Assembly: GCA_046330435.1 (NCBI GenBank)
Contig: JAXLST010000005.1
Span: 310,001 to 374,000, forward strand
Direction of reading: 5' to 3'
DNA: 64,000 nt
Origin: Ga0077560 sp046330435
GTDB lineage: Bacteria > Actinomycetota > Thermoleophilia > Miltoncostaeales > Miltoncostaeaceae
Shown: positions 1-6,961 of the stretch, piece by piece
Position numbering within the stretch: position 1 is the first letter of the stretch
Layout of the letters: the number at the start of each line of letters is the position of its first letter
Made by a program: the position numbers and the translations under genes
Notes under the pieces: model-generated
The model's database searches: none
What the model saw: only the letters and a program-made list of their open reading frames with translations
Told to the model about the DNA's origin: nothing

Positions 1-1
1 C

Positions 2-109
2 GCCCTCCCCGCCGCGCTGCGCCGCATGGAGCGCCGCTCGTGGCCGCGCGCCGTCCCGCAACCGCTGGCGATGATGCCCTCAGCCGCGGAGGCGGGCGGA
101 GCAGCCTGA
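2..109 (+). CDS. 3' end of an unidentified gene (partial)
   Basis: An open frame enters from the window edge and stops at TGA 107-109; the visible 35 residues read ALPAALRRMERRSWPRAV and then a Met/Pro/Ala-rich tail ending AEAGGAA. No family can be named from so short a tail. The support is that a strong hairpin follows the stop within a few bases (113-140), as expected at the end of a transcribed gene. The other two frames give proline/arginine-rich shadow translations. Confidence 0.45.
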   Translation, partial: ALPAALRRMERRSWPRAVPQPLAMMPSAAEAGGAA

Positions 110-112
110 CGC

Positions 113-140
113 CCCCCGGGGGAGTGCCCTCCCCCGGGGG
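113..140 (+). terminator. intrinsic-type hairpin after the first gene
   Basis: Perfect 12-bp stem: 113-124 (CCCCCGGGGGAG) pairs with 129-140 (CTCCCCCGGGGG) around a TGCC loop. It lies 3 bases after the TGA at 107-109. There is no T-tract, which is common for hairpins in this window. Confidence 0.6.
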
Positions 141-320
141 TCCAGGCACCCCGCCGCAGCGCCCTCGACGGGTGGGGAGGGCCGGCCGCCGACCGGGGAG
201 TCTGTCGGCGTTTCTGGCGTTCCCGCGTGGAGCGGGCGCGCGCTCCCGGAGTTGAATCCGGCACCCGGCATGGCCGCTCGACCAGCGCGATGGACCGCCC
301 TTCTCCGACCCGGGTGAACC

Positions 321-2411
321 GTGGGCACCGTCGCCGTCAGCCGCCAGCAGGCTCCGCCCCCGCATTCCGCGCTGGGCGACGCCGCGCTCGCCCGGCTGGT
401 GCAGTCCGGGGACGCGCGCGCCTTCGACGTGCTGTTCATGCGCTTCCGGGACGTGCTGTTCAAGTACTGCTGGACGATCACCGGCAACCGCGAGGACGCG
501 GAGGAGGCGGTCGGCACCGCGATGGCCAACGCCCACCGCGCGCTGGTGGAGGGCCGGGTGCCCCGCGAGCTGGTGGTGAAGCCCTGGCTCATGCGGATCG
601 CCCACAACGCCGCGGTCAGCATCATCCGGGTGCGCCCCCCGGTGGCACCGGACGTGGACGCCGACGACCTCCCGGGCGGCGGCGGCCCTCACGAGCGGCT
701 GGAGCAGCGCGAGCGCCTGCGCGGCCTGCTCGCCGACATCGGGGCCCTGCCGGAGCGCCAGCGCGCCGCCCTGATGATGCGCGAGGTCGGCGGCCTGTCC
801 CATGCCCTGGTGGCCGGGGCCCTCGGCACGTCGCCCGAGGACGCCCGCCGCCTGGTCCACGACGCCCGCATGGCGCTGGCGGACAGCCAGGCCGGCCGCG
901 ACGACGCCTGCCACGCGGTGCGCAGCCGCATCGCCGAGGGCGACGGCCGGGTGCTGCGCAGCCGCCGCACCGCCGCCCACCTGCGCGAGTGCGAGGCGTG
1001 CAGCCTCTTCGCCCAGGCGGAGCGCGACCGCCGGCGCCGCCTGGCGGCCTGGTTCCCGGTGGCCCCGGCGCTGGCGGCGAAGTCCGTGGTGGCCTCCCTG
1101 GCCGGCGGTGCGGCGGCGGGCGGCGCGGGCGCGGGGGCCGGGTCGTCGTCGGGTGGTTCGGGCGGCGGCTTCGGCATGGGCGGCGCGGTGGCCGCCGGCG
1201 TCGCGGCGGCGGCCGGCCTGGCCGTGGCCGCGGCGATGTTCACAGGGATCCTGTCCGGGGGCGGCGCCGGGGGCGGCGCCTTCACCACCGGGCAGTCGGG
1301 TTCCCCGGCGGGGGGGAGCGGGGGCTCCCCCGGCGGTCCGGGCGGCGGCAGCGGGTCGGGGTCGCCGCGTCCGAGCACCGCATCGCCCGCCGGGGACGAC
1401 CGGGCCGGCGTGACGGCATCATCGCCGAGTGCCCCCTCCCGGCAGGCCGGTGCGCCGGCCGCGCCGGGCGGCGGCGGCGGTGCCGGCGCCGGCTCCGGTC
1501 CATCGACCACGCCCGCGTCCGTGCCGGGCGGCGGGTCCGGCTCCGGCGGGGGGACCACGCCGCCGGCGGGCAGCACGCCCACGGTCCCCGCGGCGGTGCC
1601 GGTCGCGCCCACGCCGCTTCCCGTGGGCGAGGTGAGCGGCCTCACCCCGCCGCCGCAGCCGCAGGTCGTCGCCGATCCCGCCGACCCGGCTCCCGCACCT
1701 GCCGCCGGGGGCCGCGACCCGGCACCCGCGGAGGCCGGCGCCGGCGGCCAGGACCCGGCTCCCGGCGCGGACCAGGGCGGCGGCAGCGGCGGCCAGCAGG
1801 GCGGAGACCAGGGGGCCGGCGGCACCAGCGGCAACGGTGACGGCACCAACGGGTCCAACGGCGCCAACCAGGGTGGCGGGGATGGCGGTACCACCGGCAA
1901 CGGCCAGGGCGCCGGTGGCGGCGGTCAGCAGGGCGCCGGCGGTCCGAACGGCAACGGCCCGCAGTGCGACACGGGGTCGGTGCTCGACCGCCTCCTGTGC
2001 CTCATCCAGCCCATCGTGGGCGCGCCCGCGCCCGGGCGGGACCAGGCGATCGGCGGCGGCGTGATCATCCGCGCCCAGCGCATCGCCTTCGCCGGGGTGC
2101 GGCAGCTGGTCACCGCCGCCGACGGGCCGAAGGCCGCATCCGGTCCGGCGGCCGCCCCGGGTGGCACGGCGGCATCCCGCACGGCCGCGCAGGCGCCGCC
2201 CGCGCCGCCCGCGGCGTCCCCCGCCGCACCGGTGCTCACCGCGGCACCGGACCCGGTGCCGGTGCGCCCGGCGCCCGAGCCCCCGAGCCCCCGCCCCTGC
2301 GCGCGCCGTCGGCGGGACCGTCGGGCGGCCCCGACGCCCCGCCCGGCGGATAGGTCCCAGGCCGCGGCCGCCCATCCTCCTCGGGGCGGCCGCGGCGGGG
2401 AATCCGTCTAG
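321..2411 (+). CDS. ECF sigma factor fused to a zinc-finger anti-sigma-like, membrane-anchored tail
   Basis: Residues ~25-103 look like sigma-70 region 2 (a DVLFMRFRDVLFKYCW-type helix, then a GNREDAEEAVGTA stretch); ~130-190 like region 4 (LPERQRAALMMREVGGLS plus a recognition helix). A zinc-binding anti-sigma motif follows (His-x3-Cys-x2-Cys in AAHLRECEACSLF, with an upstream Cys/His pair), then a Gly-rich linker, one hydrophobic segment (~290-312) and about 380 residues of Gly/Pro/Ala low-complexity sequence, probably outside the cell. ECF groups with fused anti-sigma tails are known in Actinobacteria, so this is likely a self-controlled, membrane-tethered regulator. The GTG at 321 is the first start that keeps region 2 intact; no strong ribosome site is seen. 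The last ~20 codons run through the hairpin at 2361-2396; the alternative frame stops at 2353 just before it, so a small indel in the C-runs near 2280 is possible. Confidence 0.85.
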   Translation: MGTVAVSRQQAPPPHSALGDAALARLVQSGDARAFDVLFMRFRDVLFKYCWTITGNREDAEEAVGTAMANAHRALVEGRVPRELVVKPWLMRIAHNAAVSIIRVRPPVAPDVDADDLPGGGGPHERLEQRERLRGLLADIGALPERQRAALMMREVGGLSHALVAGALGTSPEDARRLVHDARMALADSQAGRDDACHAVRSRIAEGDGRVLRSRRTAAHLRECEACSLFAQAERDRRRRLAAWFPVAPALAAKSVVASLAGGAAAGGAGAGAGSSSGGSGGGFGMGGAVAAGVAAAAGLAVAAAMFTGILSGGGAGGGAFTTGQSGSPAGGSGGSPGGPGGGSGSGSPRPSTASPAGDDRAGVTASSPSAPSRQAGAPAAPGGGGGAGAGSGPSTTPASVPGGGSGSGGGTTPPAGSTPTVPAAVPVAPTPLPVGEVSGLTPPPQPQVVADPADPAPAPAAGGRDPAPAEAGAGGQDPAPGADQGGGSGGQQGGDQGAGGTSGNGDGTNGSNGANQGGGDGGTTGNGQGAGGGGQQGAGGPNGNGPQCDTGSVLDRLLCLIQPIVGAPAPGRDQAIGGGVIIRAQRIAFAGVRQLVTAADGPKAASGPAAAPGGTAASRTAAQAPPAPPAASPAAPVLTAAPDPVPVRPAPEPPSPRPCARRRRDRRAAPTPRPADRSQAAAAHPPRGGRGGESV
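2361..2396. terminator. bidirectional hairpin between the ECF gene and purA
   Basis: A perfect 13-bp stem: 2361-2373 (GCCGCGGCCGCCC) pairs with 2384-2396 (GGGCGGCCGCGGC), loop 2374-2383. It sits between convergent genes and can serve both. It falls inside the nominal 3' end of the ECF reading frame, which ends at 2411, only 12 bases into purA's side. Confidence 0.75.
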
Positions 2412-3691
2412 ATCTCGACCCGGTCGATGATCTGGTGGCGGCCCTGGCCGGTGCCGATGAGGGTGATCGGCACCTCCACCGCCTCCGCGATCGCGTCGAC
2501 GTACTCGCGCGCCGCGGCGGGCAGGTCGTCGATCTCGCGGCAGCCCGTCAGGTCGTCGTCCCAGCCCGGCATGTCCCGGTACACGGGCGTGCAGCCGTGG
2601 AACACCGTCTGGTGGTACGGCATCTCGGTGAGCTCCTCGCCCTCCTTGGTGCGGTAGGCGACGCACAGCCGCACCGTGTCCAGGCCGGAGAGGACGTCGA
2701 GCTTGGTGAGGGCGAGCTCGGTGAACCCGGACAGCCGGGCGGCGTACCGCAGGGCCACCAGGTCCAGCCACCCGCAGCGGCGCTGGCGCCCGGTGGTGGT
2801 GCCGAACTCGTTGCCCTGGCGCAGCATGTGCTCGCCCGCGGCGTCGTCGATCTCGGTGGGGAAGGGGCCCTCGCCCACGCGGGTCGTGTACGCCTTGCTC
2901 ACGCCCAGCACCCGGTCGATCCGCGTGGGGCCCAGGCCGATGCCGGAGCAGGCGGCGCCCGCGATGGGGTTCGAGGAGGTCACGAACGGATACGTGCCGT
3001 GGTCGATGTCGAGCATCGTCCCCTGGGCGCCCTCCAGCAGCACGCGGCTGCCGGACCGGAGCGCCTGGTCGACCAGCAGCGACGTGTCGGCGATGAACGG
3101 GCGCAGCCGCTCCGCGTGGGGACGCAGCCCCTCGGCGATCTCCTCGGCGTCCATGCGCGGCTGCCTGTAGAGCACCTCGAGCAGCTCGTTCTTGCTCTCC
3201 AGGGCGATCCGCAGCTTGGCGACCAGGATCTTGTGGTCCAGGAGGTCCTGGGCCCGGATGCCGGTCCGCGCCGCCTTGTCCTGGTAGCAGGGGCCGATGC
3301 CGCGCCGGGTGGTGCCGATCGAGAACCGCCCGAGCTTCATCTCGGACGCCCCGTCCAGGGCGATGTGGTACGGCATGATCAGGTGCGCGTTGCCCGACAG
3401 GCGCAGGGTGTCGAGGGCGATCCCCCGCTCCTCCAGCGCGTCCAGCTCCTTCACCAGGGCGGCGGGGTCCACCACGGTGCCGCTGCCGATCACGCACAGC
3501 GTGCCGGGGTACAGGATCCCCGAGGGGACCAGGTGGAGCTTGTAGGTCTCGTCGCCGGCCACGATCGTGTGGCCCGCGTTGTTGCCCCCCTGGTAGCGCG
3601 CGACGACGTCGCTGCGCTCCGCGAGCAGGTCCACGACCTTCCCTTTGCCCTCATCGCCCCACTGGGCACCGACCACGACCGTTGCGGGCAT
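2408..3691 (-). CDS. purA: adenylosuccinate synthetase
   Basis: PurA joins IMP and aspartate using GTP, the first committed step to AMP. The 427-residue length is typical. Visible motifs: GTP loop and catalytic Asp in WGDEGKGKVVD near residue 10, NNAGHT with the catalytic His near 38-43, the IMP-binding GTTRRGIGP near 125-133, LLEGAQGTMLDID, and VGEGPFPTE. It is last in the rpsF-ssb-rplI-dnaB-purA operon, starting 3 bases after the dnaB stop, so it is probably translationally coupled to dnaB. ATG start gives the canonical MPATVVVGAQWGDEGKG N-terminus. The last codons overlap by 4 bases with the convergent ECF reading frame. Confidence 0.98.
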   Translation of the reverse strand: MPATVVVGAQWGDEGKGKVVDLLAERSDVVARYQGGNNAGHTIVAGDETYKLHLVPSGILYPGTLCVIGSGTVVDPAALVKELDALEERGIALDTLRLSGNAHLIMPYHIALDGASEMKLGRFSIGTTRRGIGPCYQDKAARTGIRAQDLLDHKILVAKLRIALESKNELLEVLYRQPRMDAEEIAEGLRPHAERLRPFIADTSLLVDQALRSGSRVLLEGAQGTMLDIDHGTYPFVTSSNPIAGAACSGIGLGPTRIDRVLGVSKAYTTRVGEGPFPTEIDDAAGEHMLRQGNEFGTTTGRQRRCGWLDLVALRYAARLSGFTELALTKLDVLSGLDTVRLCVAYRTKEGEELTEMPYHQTVFHGCTPVYRDMPGWDDDLTGCREIDDLPAAAREYVDAIAEAVEVPITLIGTGQGRHQIIDRVEI

Positions 3692-3694
3692 CCG

Positions 3695-5026
3695 CTACTG
3701 CTCCCTGGCGAGGTTGCCGAACTTCGCGTAGTTCCCCATGAAGGTGAGGCGCACCCGGTCCGTCGGGCCGCTGCGGTGCTTCACCACGTTGACCTCGGCG
3801 ATGCCCTTCTCCTCGGAGTCGCTGTTGTAGTACTCGTCGCGGTAGATCATCAGGACCATGTCCGCGTCCTGCTCGATGGCGCCCGACTCGCGGAGGTCGG
3901 ACAGCATCGGGCGCTTGTCGGGACGCGCGTCGGGCGCCCGGTTGAGCTGCGAGAGGCAGATGAGCGGCACCTCGAGGTCGCGCGCCAGCATCTTGAGGCC
4001 GCGGGAGATCGCGGACAGCTCCTGCACGCGGTTCTGGTCGCGGCTGCCGCCGCCGCTCTCCATGAGCTGGATGTAGTCGACCACCACCAGCGCCAGGCCC
4101 TCGCGGCTCTTGAGTCGCCGCGCCTTGGTGCGCATCTCGCCGATGGTGATGCCCTCGGAGTCGTCGATGAACAGCCGCGCCTTGGCCAGCTGGTCGGCGG
4201 CACGGGTGATGCGCGGCCAGTCCTCGGGGGCGAGCCGGCCGTTGCGCAGGCGGGTGGCGTCGACCATGGCGACGGAGCCCAGCATGCGCTGCACGAGCTC
4301 CTCGCCGCTCATCTCGAGGCTGAACAGGGCGACGGTGCCGTTCTCGTTCAGCGCGACGTGCTCCGCCATCGACAGCGCCAGGGCGGTCTTGCCCATCGAC
4401 GGACGCGCGGCCACCACGATGAGCTGCGCGGGCCGGAACCCGCCCGTGAGCCGGTCCAGGTCGTGGAAGCCGCAGGGCAGGCCCGTGACCTCCGAGCCCT
4501 TCTCGCTCGCCGCCGTGAGGCGCTCGAAGCTGCGCGTGACCAGGTCCCGGGAGCTGGTGAAGTCGCCGCGCACGCGCTTCTGCGACAGGTCGAAGACCAT
4601 GTCCTCGGCCTGCTGCACCATCGAGCTGGTCTCGCCCTCGCGCCCGGCGACGATCGTCTCGATCTTCTGCGCCACCTGCAGCAGCCGCCGCTGCGTGGCG
4701 GTGTCCCGCACGATCTCGGCGTAGCTCTTGAACGTCGCGGCGATGTACGGCGTCGCCATGATGTCCAGGACCGCGGTGCGGCCCCCGGCCGCCTCCAGGT
4801 CGCCGCGCTTGGTGAGCTGCTCGACCACCAGCAGGGGCTCGATGGGCTCCCCGGCCATGAACAGGTCGTTGAGGGCCAGGAAGATCCGGCGGTGGCCCTC
4901 CTTGTAGAAGTCGTCCGCCCCGACGCGGGACAGCGCCTCCGCGATGTTGCCGGGCGCGTCCATGAGCGCGCCGAGCAGCATCTCCTCGGCCTCGAGGTTC
5001 TGTGGTGGCGGGACGCTTTCGGCCAT
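3695..5026 (-). CDS. dnaB: replicative DNA helicase DnaB
   Basis: Hexameric 5'-3' helicase that unwinds DNA at the replication fork. The 443 residues hold the N-terminal all-helical domain (PPPQNLEAEEMLLGALM onward), then the RecA-like motor with Walker A in ARPSMGKTALAL near residue 205, Walker B/DYIQLM, the DnaB-typical SRGLKMLARDLEVPL and SQLNRAPDARPDKRPMLSDLRESG segments. No intein interrupts the ATPase motifs. It sits fourth in the rpsF operon; 44 bases separate it from rplI and hold a strong hairpin (5037-5059). Confidence 0.98.
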   Translation of the reverse strand: MAESVPPPQNLEAEEMLLGALMDAPGNIAEALSRVGADDFYKEGHRRIFLALNDLFMAGEPIEPLLVVEQLTKRGDLEAAGGRTAVLDIMATPYIAATFKSYAEIVRDTATQRRLLQVAQKIETIVAGREGETSSMVQQAEDMVFDLSQKRVRGDFTSSRDLVTRSFERLTAASEKGSEVTGLPCGFHDLDRLTGGFRPAQLIVVAARPSMGKTALALSMAEHVALNENGTVALFSLEMSGEELVQRMLGSVAMVDATRLRNGRLAPEDWPRITRAADQLAKARLFIDDSEGITIGEMRTKARRLKSREGLALVVVDYIQLMESGGGSRDQNRVQELSAISRGLKMLARDLEVPLICLSQLNRAPDARPDKRPMLSDLRESGAIEQDADMVLMIYRDEYYNSDSEEKGIAEVNVVKHRSGPTDRVRLTFMGNYAKFGNLAREQ

Positions 5027-5036
5027 GGCGGTGCGT

Positions 5037-5059
5037 GCGCCGCCGCGGGGCGGCGGCGC
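5037..5059 (-). terminator. intercistronic hairpin between rplI and dnaB
   Basis: A perfect 10-bp stem, 5037-5046 (GCGCCGCCGC) with 5050-5059 (GCGGCGGCGC), loop GGG, fills the rplI-dnaB gap. With no T-tract it is more likely an attenuator or mRNA-stability element that lowers dnaB-purA relative to the ribosomal genes than a full terminator. Confidence 0.45.
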
Positions 5060-5070
5060 GGCGGCCCTGC

Positions 5071-5523
5071 TCAGTCGAGCAGCGGGCTGACGATCGTCTT
5101 GACCTCGGCGGTCAGTTCGGGCGCCAGCTCGATCGGGACGACGTAGGTCCCGACCGCGCGGATGGGCGGGTCGACCATGATGTTGCGCCGGTCGATGGTG
5201 ATCCCGCGCGCCTCGGCGATCGCCTCCGCCACGTCGGCGGCGGTGATGGAACCGAAGAGGCGGCCGTCGTCACCGGCCTTGGCCTTGAGGGTGAGGATGG
5301 TGCGGCCGAGCAGGTCGGCCTGCTCCGCGGCCTGCGCACGGGCACGCTCGGCGGTCGCCTTGCGGCGCTCCTCCTTGCGCACGACCTCGGCGACGCGGTT
5401 CGCCGTGGCCTCCTCGGCCAGGCCCCGCGGCTGAAGGTAGTTGCGCATGTAGCCGCGCGCGACCGAGACCACGGTCCCGGCCTCGCCCAGCCCGTCGACG
5501 TCCTGAAGAAGGATGGCCTGCAT
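5071..5523 (-). CDS. rplI: 50S ribosomal protein L9
   Basis: bL9 binds 23S rRNA and bridges ribosomes. The 150-residue protein opens with the characteristic MQAILLQDVDGLGEAGTVVSVARGYMRNYL N-domain (split here by position: residues 1-30), followed by the long connecting helix rich in Arg/Ala/Glu (residues ~45-80) and the C-domain with TLKAKAGDDGRLFGSIT. A GGGAG ribosome site lies 6 bases before the ATG. It follows ssb after 45 bases; the S18 gene usually found between ssb and rplI is not there. Confidence 0.97.
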   Translation of the reverse strand: MQAILLQDVDGLGEAGTVVSVARGYMRNYLQPRGLAEEATANRVAEVVRKEERRKATAERARAQAAEQADLLGRTILTLKAKAGDDGRLFGSITAADVAEAIAEARGITIDRRNIMVDPPIRAVGTYVVPIELAPELTAEVKTIVSPLLD

Positions 5524-5568
5524 CCGAGCTCCCGCCTCCGTTGAGGTGGTTGAAGAGTTCCTGGATCC

Positions 5569-6054
5569 CTAGAAGGGGATGTCGTCGTCGTCCGCCGGTG
5601 CCGGCGGCCGCATGTCCGACGTGTCGACCGGCAGGTCGGACGGCGCCGAGGGGGCGCTCCAGCCCCGCTGGCCGCCACCACCGCCGGACCATCCGCCTCC
5701 GCCGCCGCCGTCGCCTTCGCCGCGGCTGTCGAGGAAGAAGATGTCGTTCGCGATGACCTCGACGGTCTGGCGCTTGCCGCCGTCCTGGGCCTCCCACTCG
5801 CGCCACGAGAGCCGCCCGTCCACGCCGACCCGGCGTCCCTTGGACAGGTAGTTCGTCGCGGTCTCGGCCTGACGGCCGAAGACCGTCACGTCGAAGTAGT
5901 TCGACTTGTCGGCCCAGTTGCCGGCGTCGTCACGGCCACGGCTCGTGACGGCCAGGCGCATGGAGCACACGGCCTGCCCGCCGGAGGTGTGGCGGAGCTC
6001 CGGGTCGCGGGTCAGGCGACCCACGAGCGTGACGCGGTTGAGATCGGCCGGCAT
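5569..6054 (-). CDS. ssb: single-stranded DNA-binding protein
   Basis: Tetrameric OB-fold protein that coats single-stranded DNA. Residues 1-~108 form the OB fold (LNRVTLVGRLTRDPELRHT, then the VTVFGRQAETATNYLSKGRRVGVDGRL segment by position ~52-80). A Gly-rich linker (~115-135) leads to the acidic tip DDDDIPF, which recruits replication and repair partners. Length (161) is usual for actinobacterial SSB. Its ATG begins 3 bases after the rpsF stop. Confidence 0.97.
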   Translation of the reverse strand: MPADLNRVTLVGRLTRDPELRHTSGGQAVCSMRLAVTSRGRDDAGNWADKSNYFDVTVFGRQAETATNYLSKGRRVGVDGRLSWREWEAQDGGKRQTVEVIANDIFFLDSRGEGDGGGGGGWSGGGGGQRGWSAPSAPSDLPVDTSDMRPPAPADDDDIPF

Positions 6055-6057
6055 CGG

Positions 6058-6501
6058 TTAGCGGGGCCGCCGGCCCCTGCCGCCGCCACGGCCCGCACGC
6101 TGCGGACGCGCCTCGCCCTCCGGCCGGTCGTCGACCGGGGCGGGGAAGCCCTGCGCCTTCTGGCGCTCGGCCTCGACGCGGTTGTGGCGGATGACGAGGT
6201 GGCGGGTGACGACCTCGACGTTGATGGTCATCACGCGCTCCGCCTCGGCGAGGGCCTCGGCCGGGGAGGAGCAGGTGATGACGACGTACCGGCCGTCCGC
6301 GCGCTTCCGCATCGCGTAGCCGATCTTCTTGCGGCCCCAGTCGTTCACCTGGTCGATGACACCGCCACCGTCCCGGATGATCTGCTGGACGCGCTCCAGC
6401 ATCTCCTGCTGGCGCTCTTCCTCGGCGTCCGGGTTGAGGATGATCATGATCTCGTACGGGGTGATGTCCGGCCTCCAGTTGATACTCACGTCGCGGGTCA
6501 C
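6058..6501 (-). CDS. rpsF: 30S ribosomal protein S6
   Basis: bS6 pairs with S18 on the small subunit platform. The core reads TPYEIMIILNPDAEEE, then QVNDWGRKKIGYAMRKRADG, and ends in a basic RGGGRGRRPR tail. The first standard start is GTG at 6501, giving 12 extra residues before the family's usual N-terminus; a second GTG is at 6489. Strikingly, a GGAGG sits 6 bases before the ATC at 6465, which encodes the residue aligned to the normal initiator Met (xRPYEIM in relatives). So translation may start at ATC. It is the first gene of the operon, about 25 bases below a TATACT promoter. Confidence 0.93.
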   Translation of the reverse strand: MTRDVSINWRPDITPYEIMIILNPDAEEERQQEMLERVQQIIRDGGGVIDQVNDWGRKKIGYAMRKRADGRYVVITCSSPAEALAEAERVMTINVEVVTRHLVIRHNRVEAERQKAQGFPAPVDDRPEGEARPQRAGRGGGRGRRPR

Positions 6502-6532
6502 GACAGGGCGACCCGGTTTCAGCAGGCGCGAG

Positions 6533-6541
6533 AGTATACCA
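6533..6541 (-). promoter_or_regulatory. extended -10 promoter of the rpsF operon
   Basis: Reading the minus strand, TGG followed by TATACT (TATACT = 6533-6538) is a near-consensus extended -10 element. No clear TTGACA is seen upstream. Transcription would begin near 6526, about 25 bases before the GTG at 6501. Confidence 0.65.
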
Positions 6542-6632
6542 ACGGGCGCGCCGCCGATCGCACGCCGTGTGCCGGGGCCGTGACGGAGTGGTCACGGAAC
6601 GCGCACGACGGGGTGGGGTCGGCCCCCGACGC

Positions 6633-6638
6633 TAGCAT
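6633..6638 (+). promoter_or_regulatory. -10-like hexamer TAGCAT
   Basis: TAGCAT fits the TANNNT pattern seen repeatedly in front of genes here. A start near 6645 would give a ~25-base leader carrying the AGGAG at 6661-6665 in front of the GTG at 6671. Confidence 0.45.
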
Positions 6639-6670
6639 CCCGGGCGTCCGATCCCGACCGAGGAGCCGTC

Positions 6671-6955
6671 GTGGGAAGCCTCTCCCGCTGGGCCGCGCTG
6701 GCCGGCCTCGCAGCCGCCGCAGGGGCGGGCGCCGCCGCCGCGACCCGCCGCCGCAGGAGCCCCGCATCCGCCCCGGCGCTGGCCGGCGTCGATGGCCTGG
6801 GCGAGCCGGCCCGGCTGGAGGAGGCCCCGCCGCCTCCCACCGCCGCCCCCGTGGAGGCGCACGCCGACGAGGATGCCATCGCGGCCCTGGACGCCGCCCG
6901 TGACCGCCTGCGCCGGCGCGCCGAGGAGCTGCGCCGCGAGATCGACGGGGGCTGA
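6671..6955 (+). CDS. small membrane-anchored protein of unknown function
   Basis: 94 residues. An N-terminal Ala/Gly hydrophobic segment (~7-24) ends in four Arg residues, so the protein probably sits in the membrane with the rest in the cytoplasm. A Pro-rich linker follows, and the last ~30 residues form a charged helix (ALDAARDRLRRRAEELRREI). No family recognised. GTG start with AGGAG 5 bases upstream. It ends 6 bases before the putative CTG start of the phosphoesterase gene, in the same frame, so the two are probably co-transcribed. Confidence 0.65.
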   Translation: MGSLSRWAALAGLAAAAGAGAAAATRRRRSPASAPALAGVDGLGEPARLEEAPPPPTAAPVEAHADEDAIAALDAARDRLRRRAEELRREIDGG

Positions 6956-6961
6956 CGGGCC

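Noticed and set aside
227..1840. Second frame over the ECF gene on the plus strand
   Set aside because: Arg/Gly/Pro-rich translation without motifs; the overlapping frame at 321 has clear sigma-factor regions.
1300..1960. Gly/Pro/Ala repeats in the ECF tail as a tandem-repeat mobile or phase-variable element
   Set aside because: The stretch is low-complexity but has no constant repeat unit at the DNA level; it fits an extended extracellular linker.
2435..5146. Plus-strand open frame of 903 codons antisense to purA and dnaB
   Set aside because: Both opposite-strand genes are certain; the frame is rich in Val/His/Leu/Arg shadow sequence with no domain or ribosome site, a known artefact of GC-rich coding DNA.
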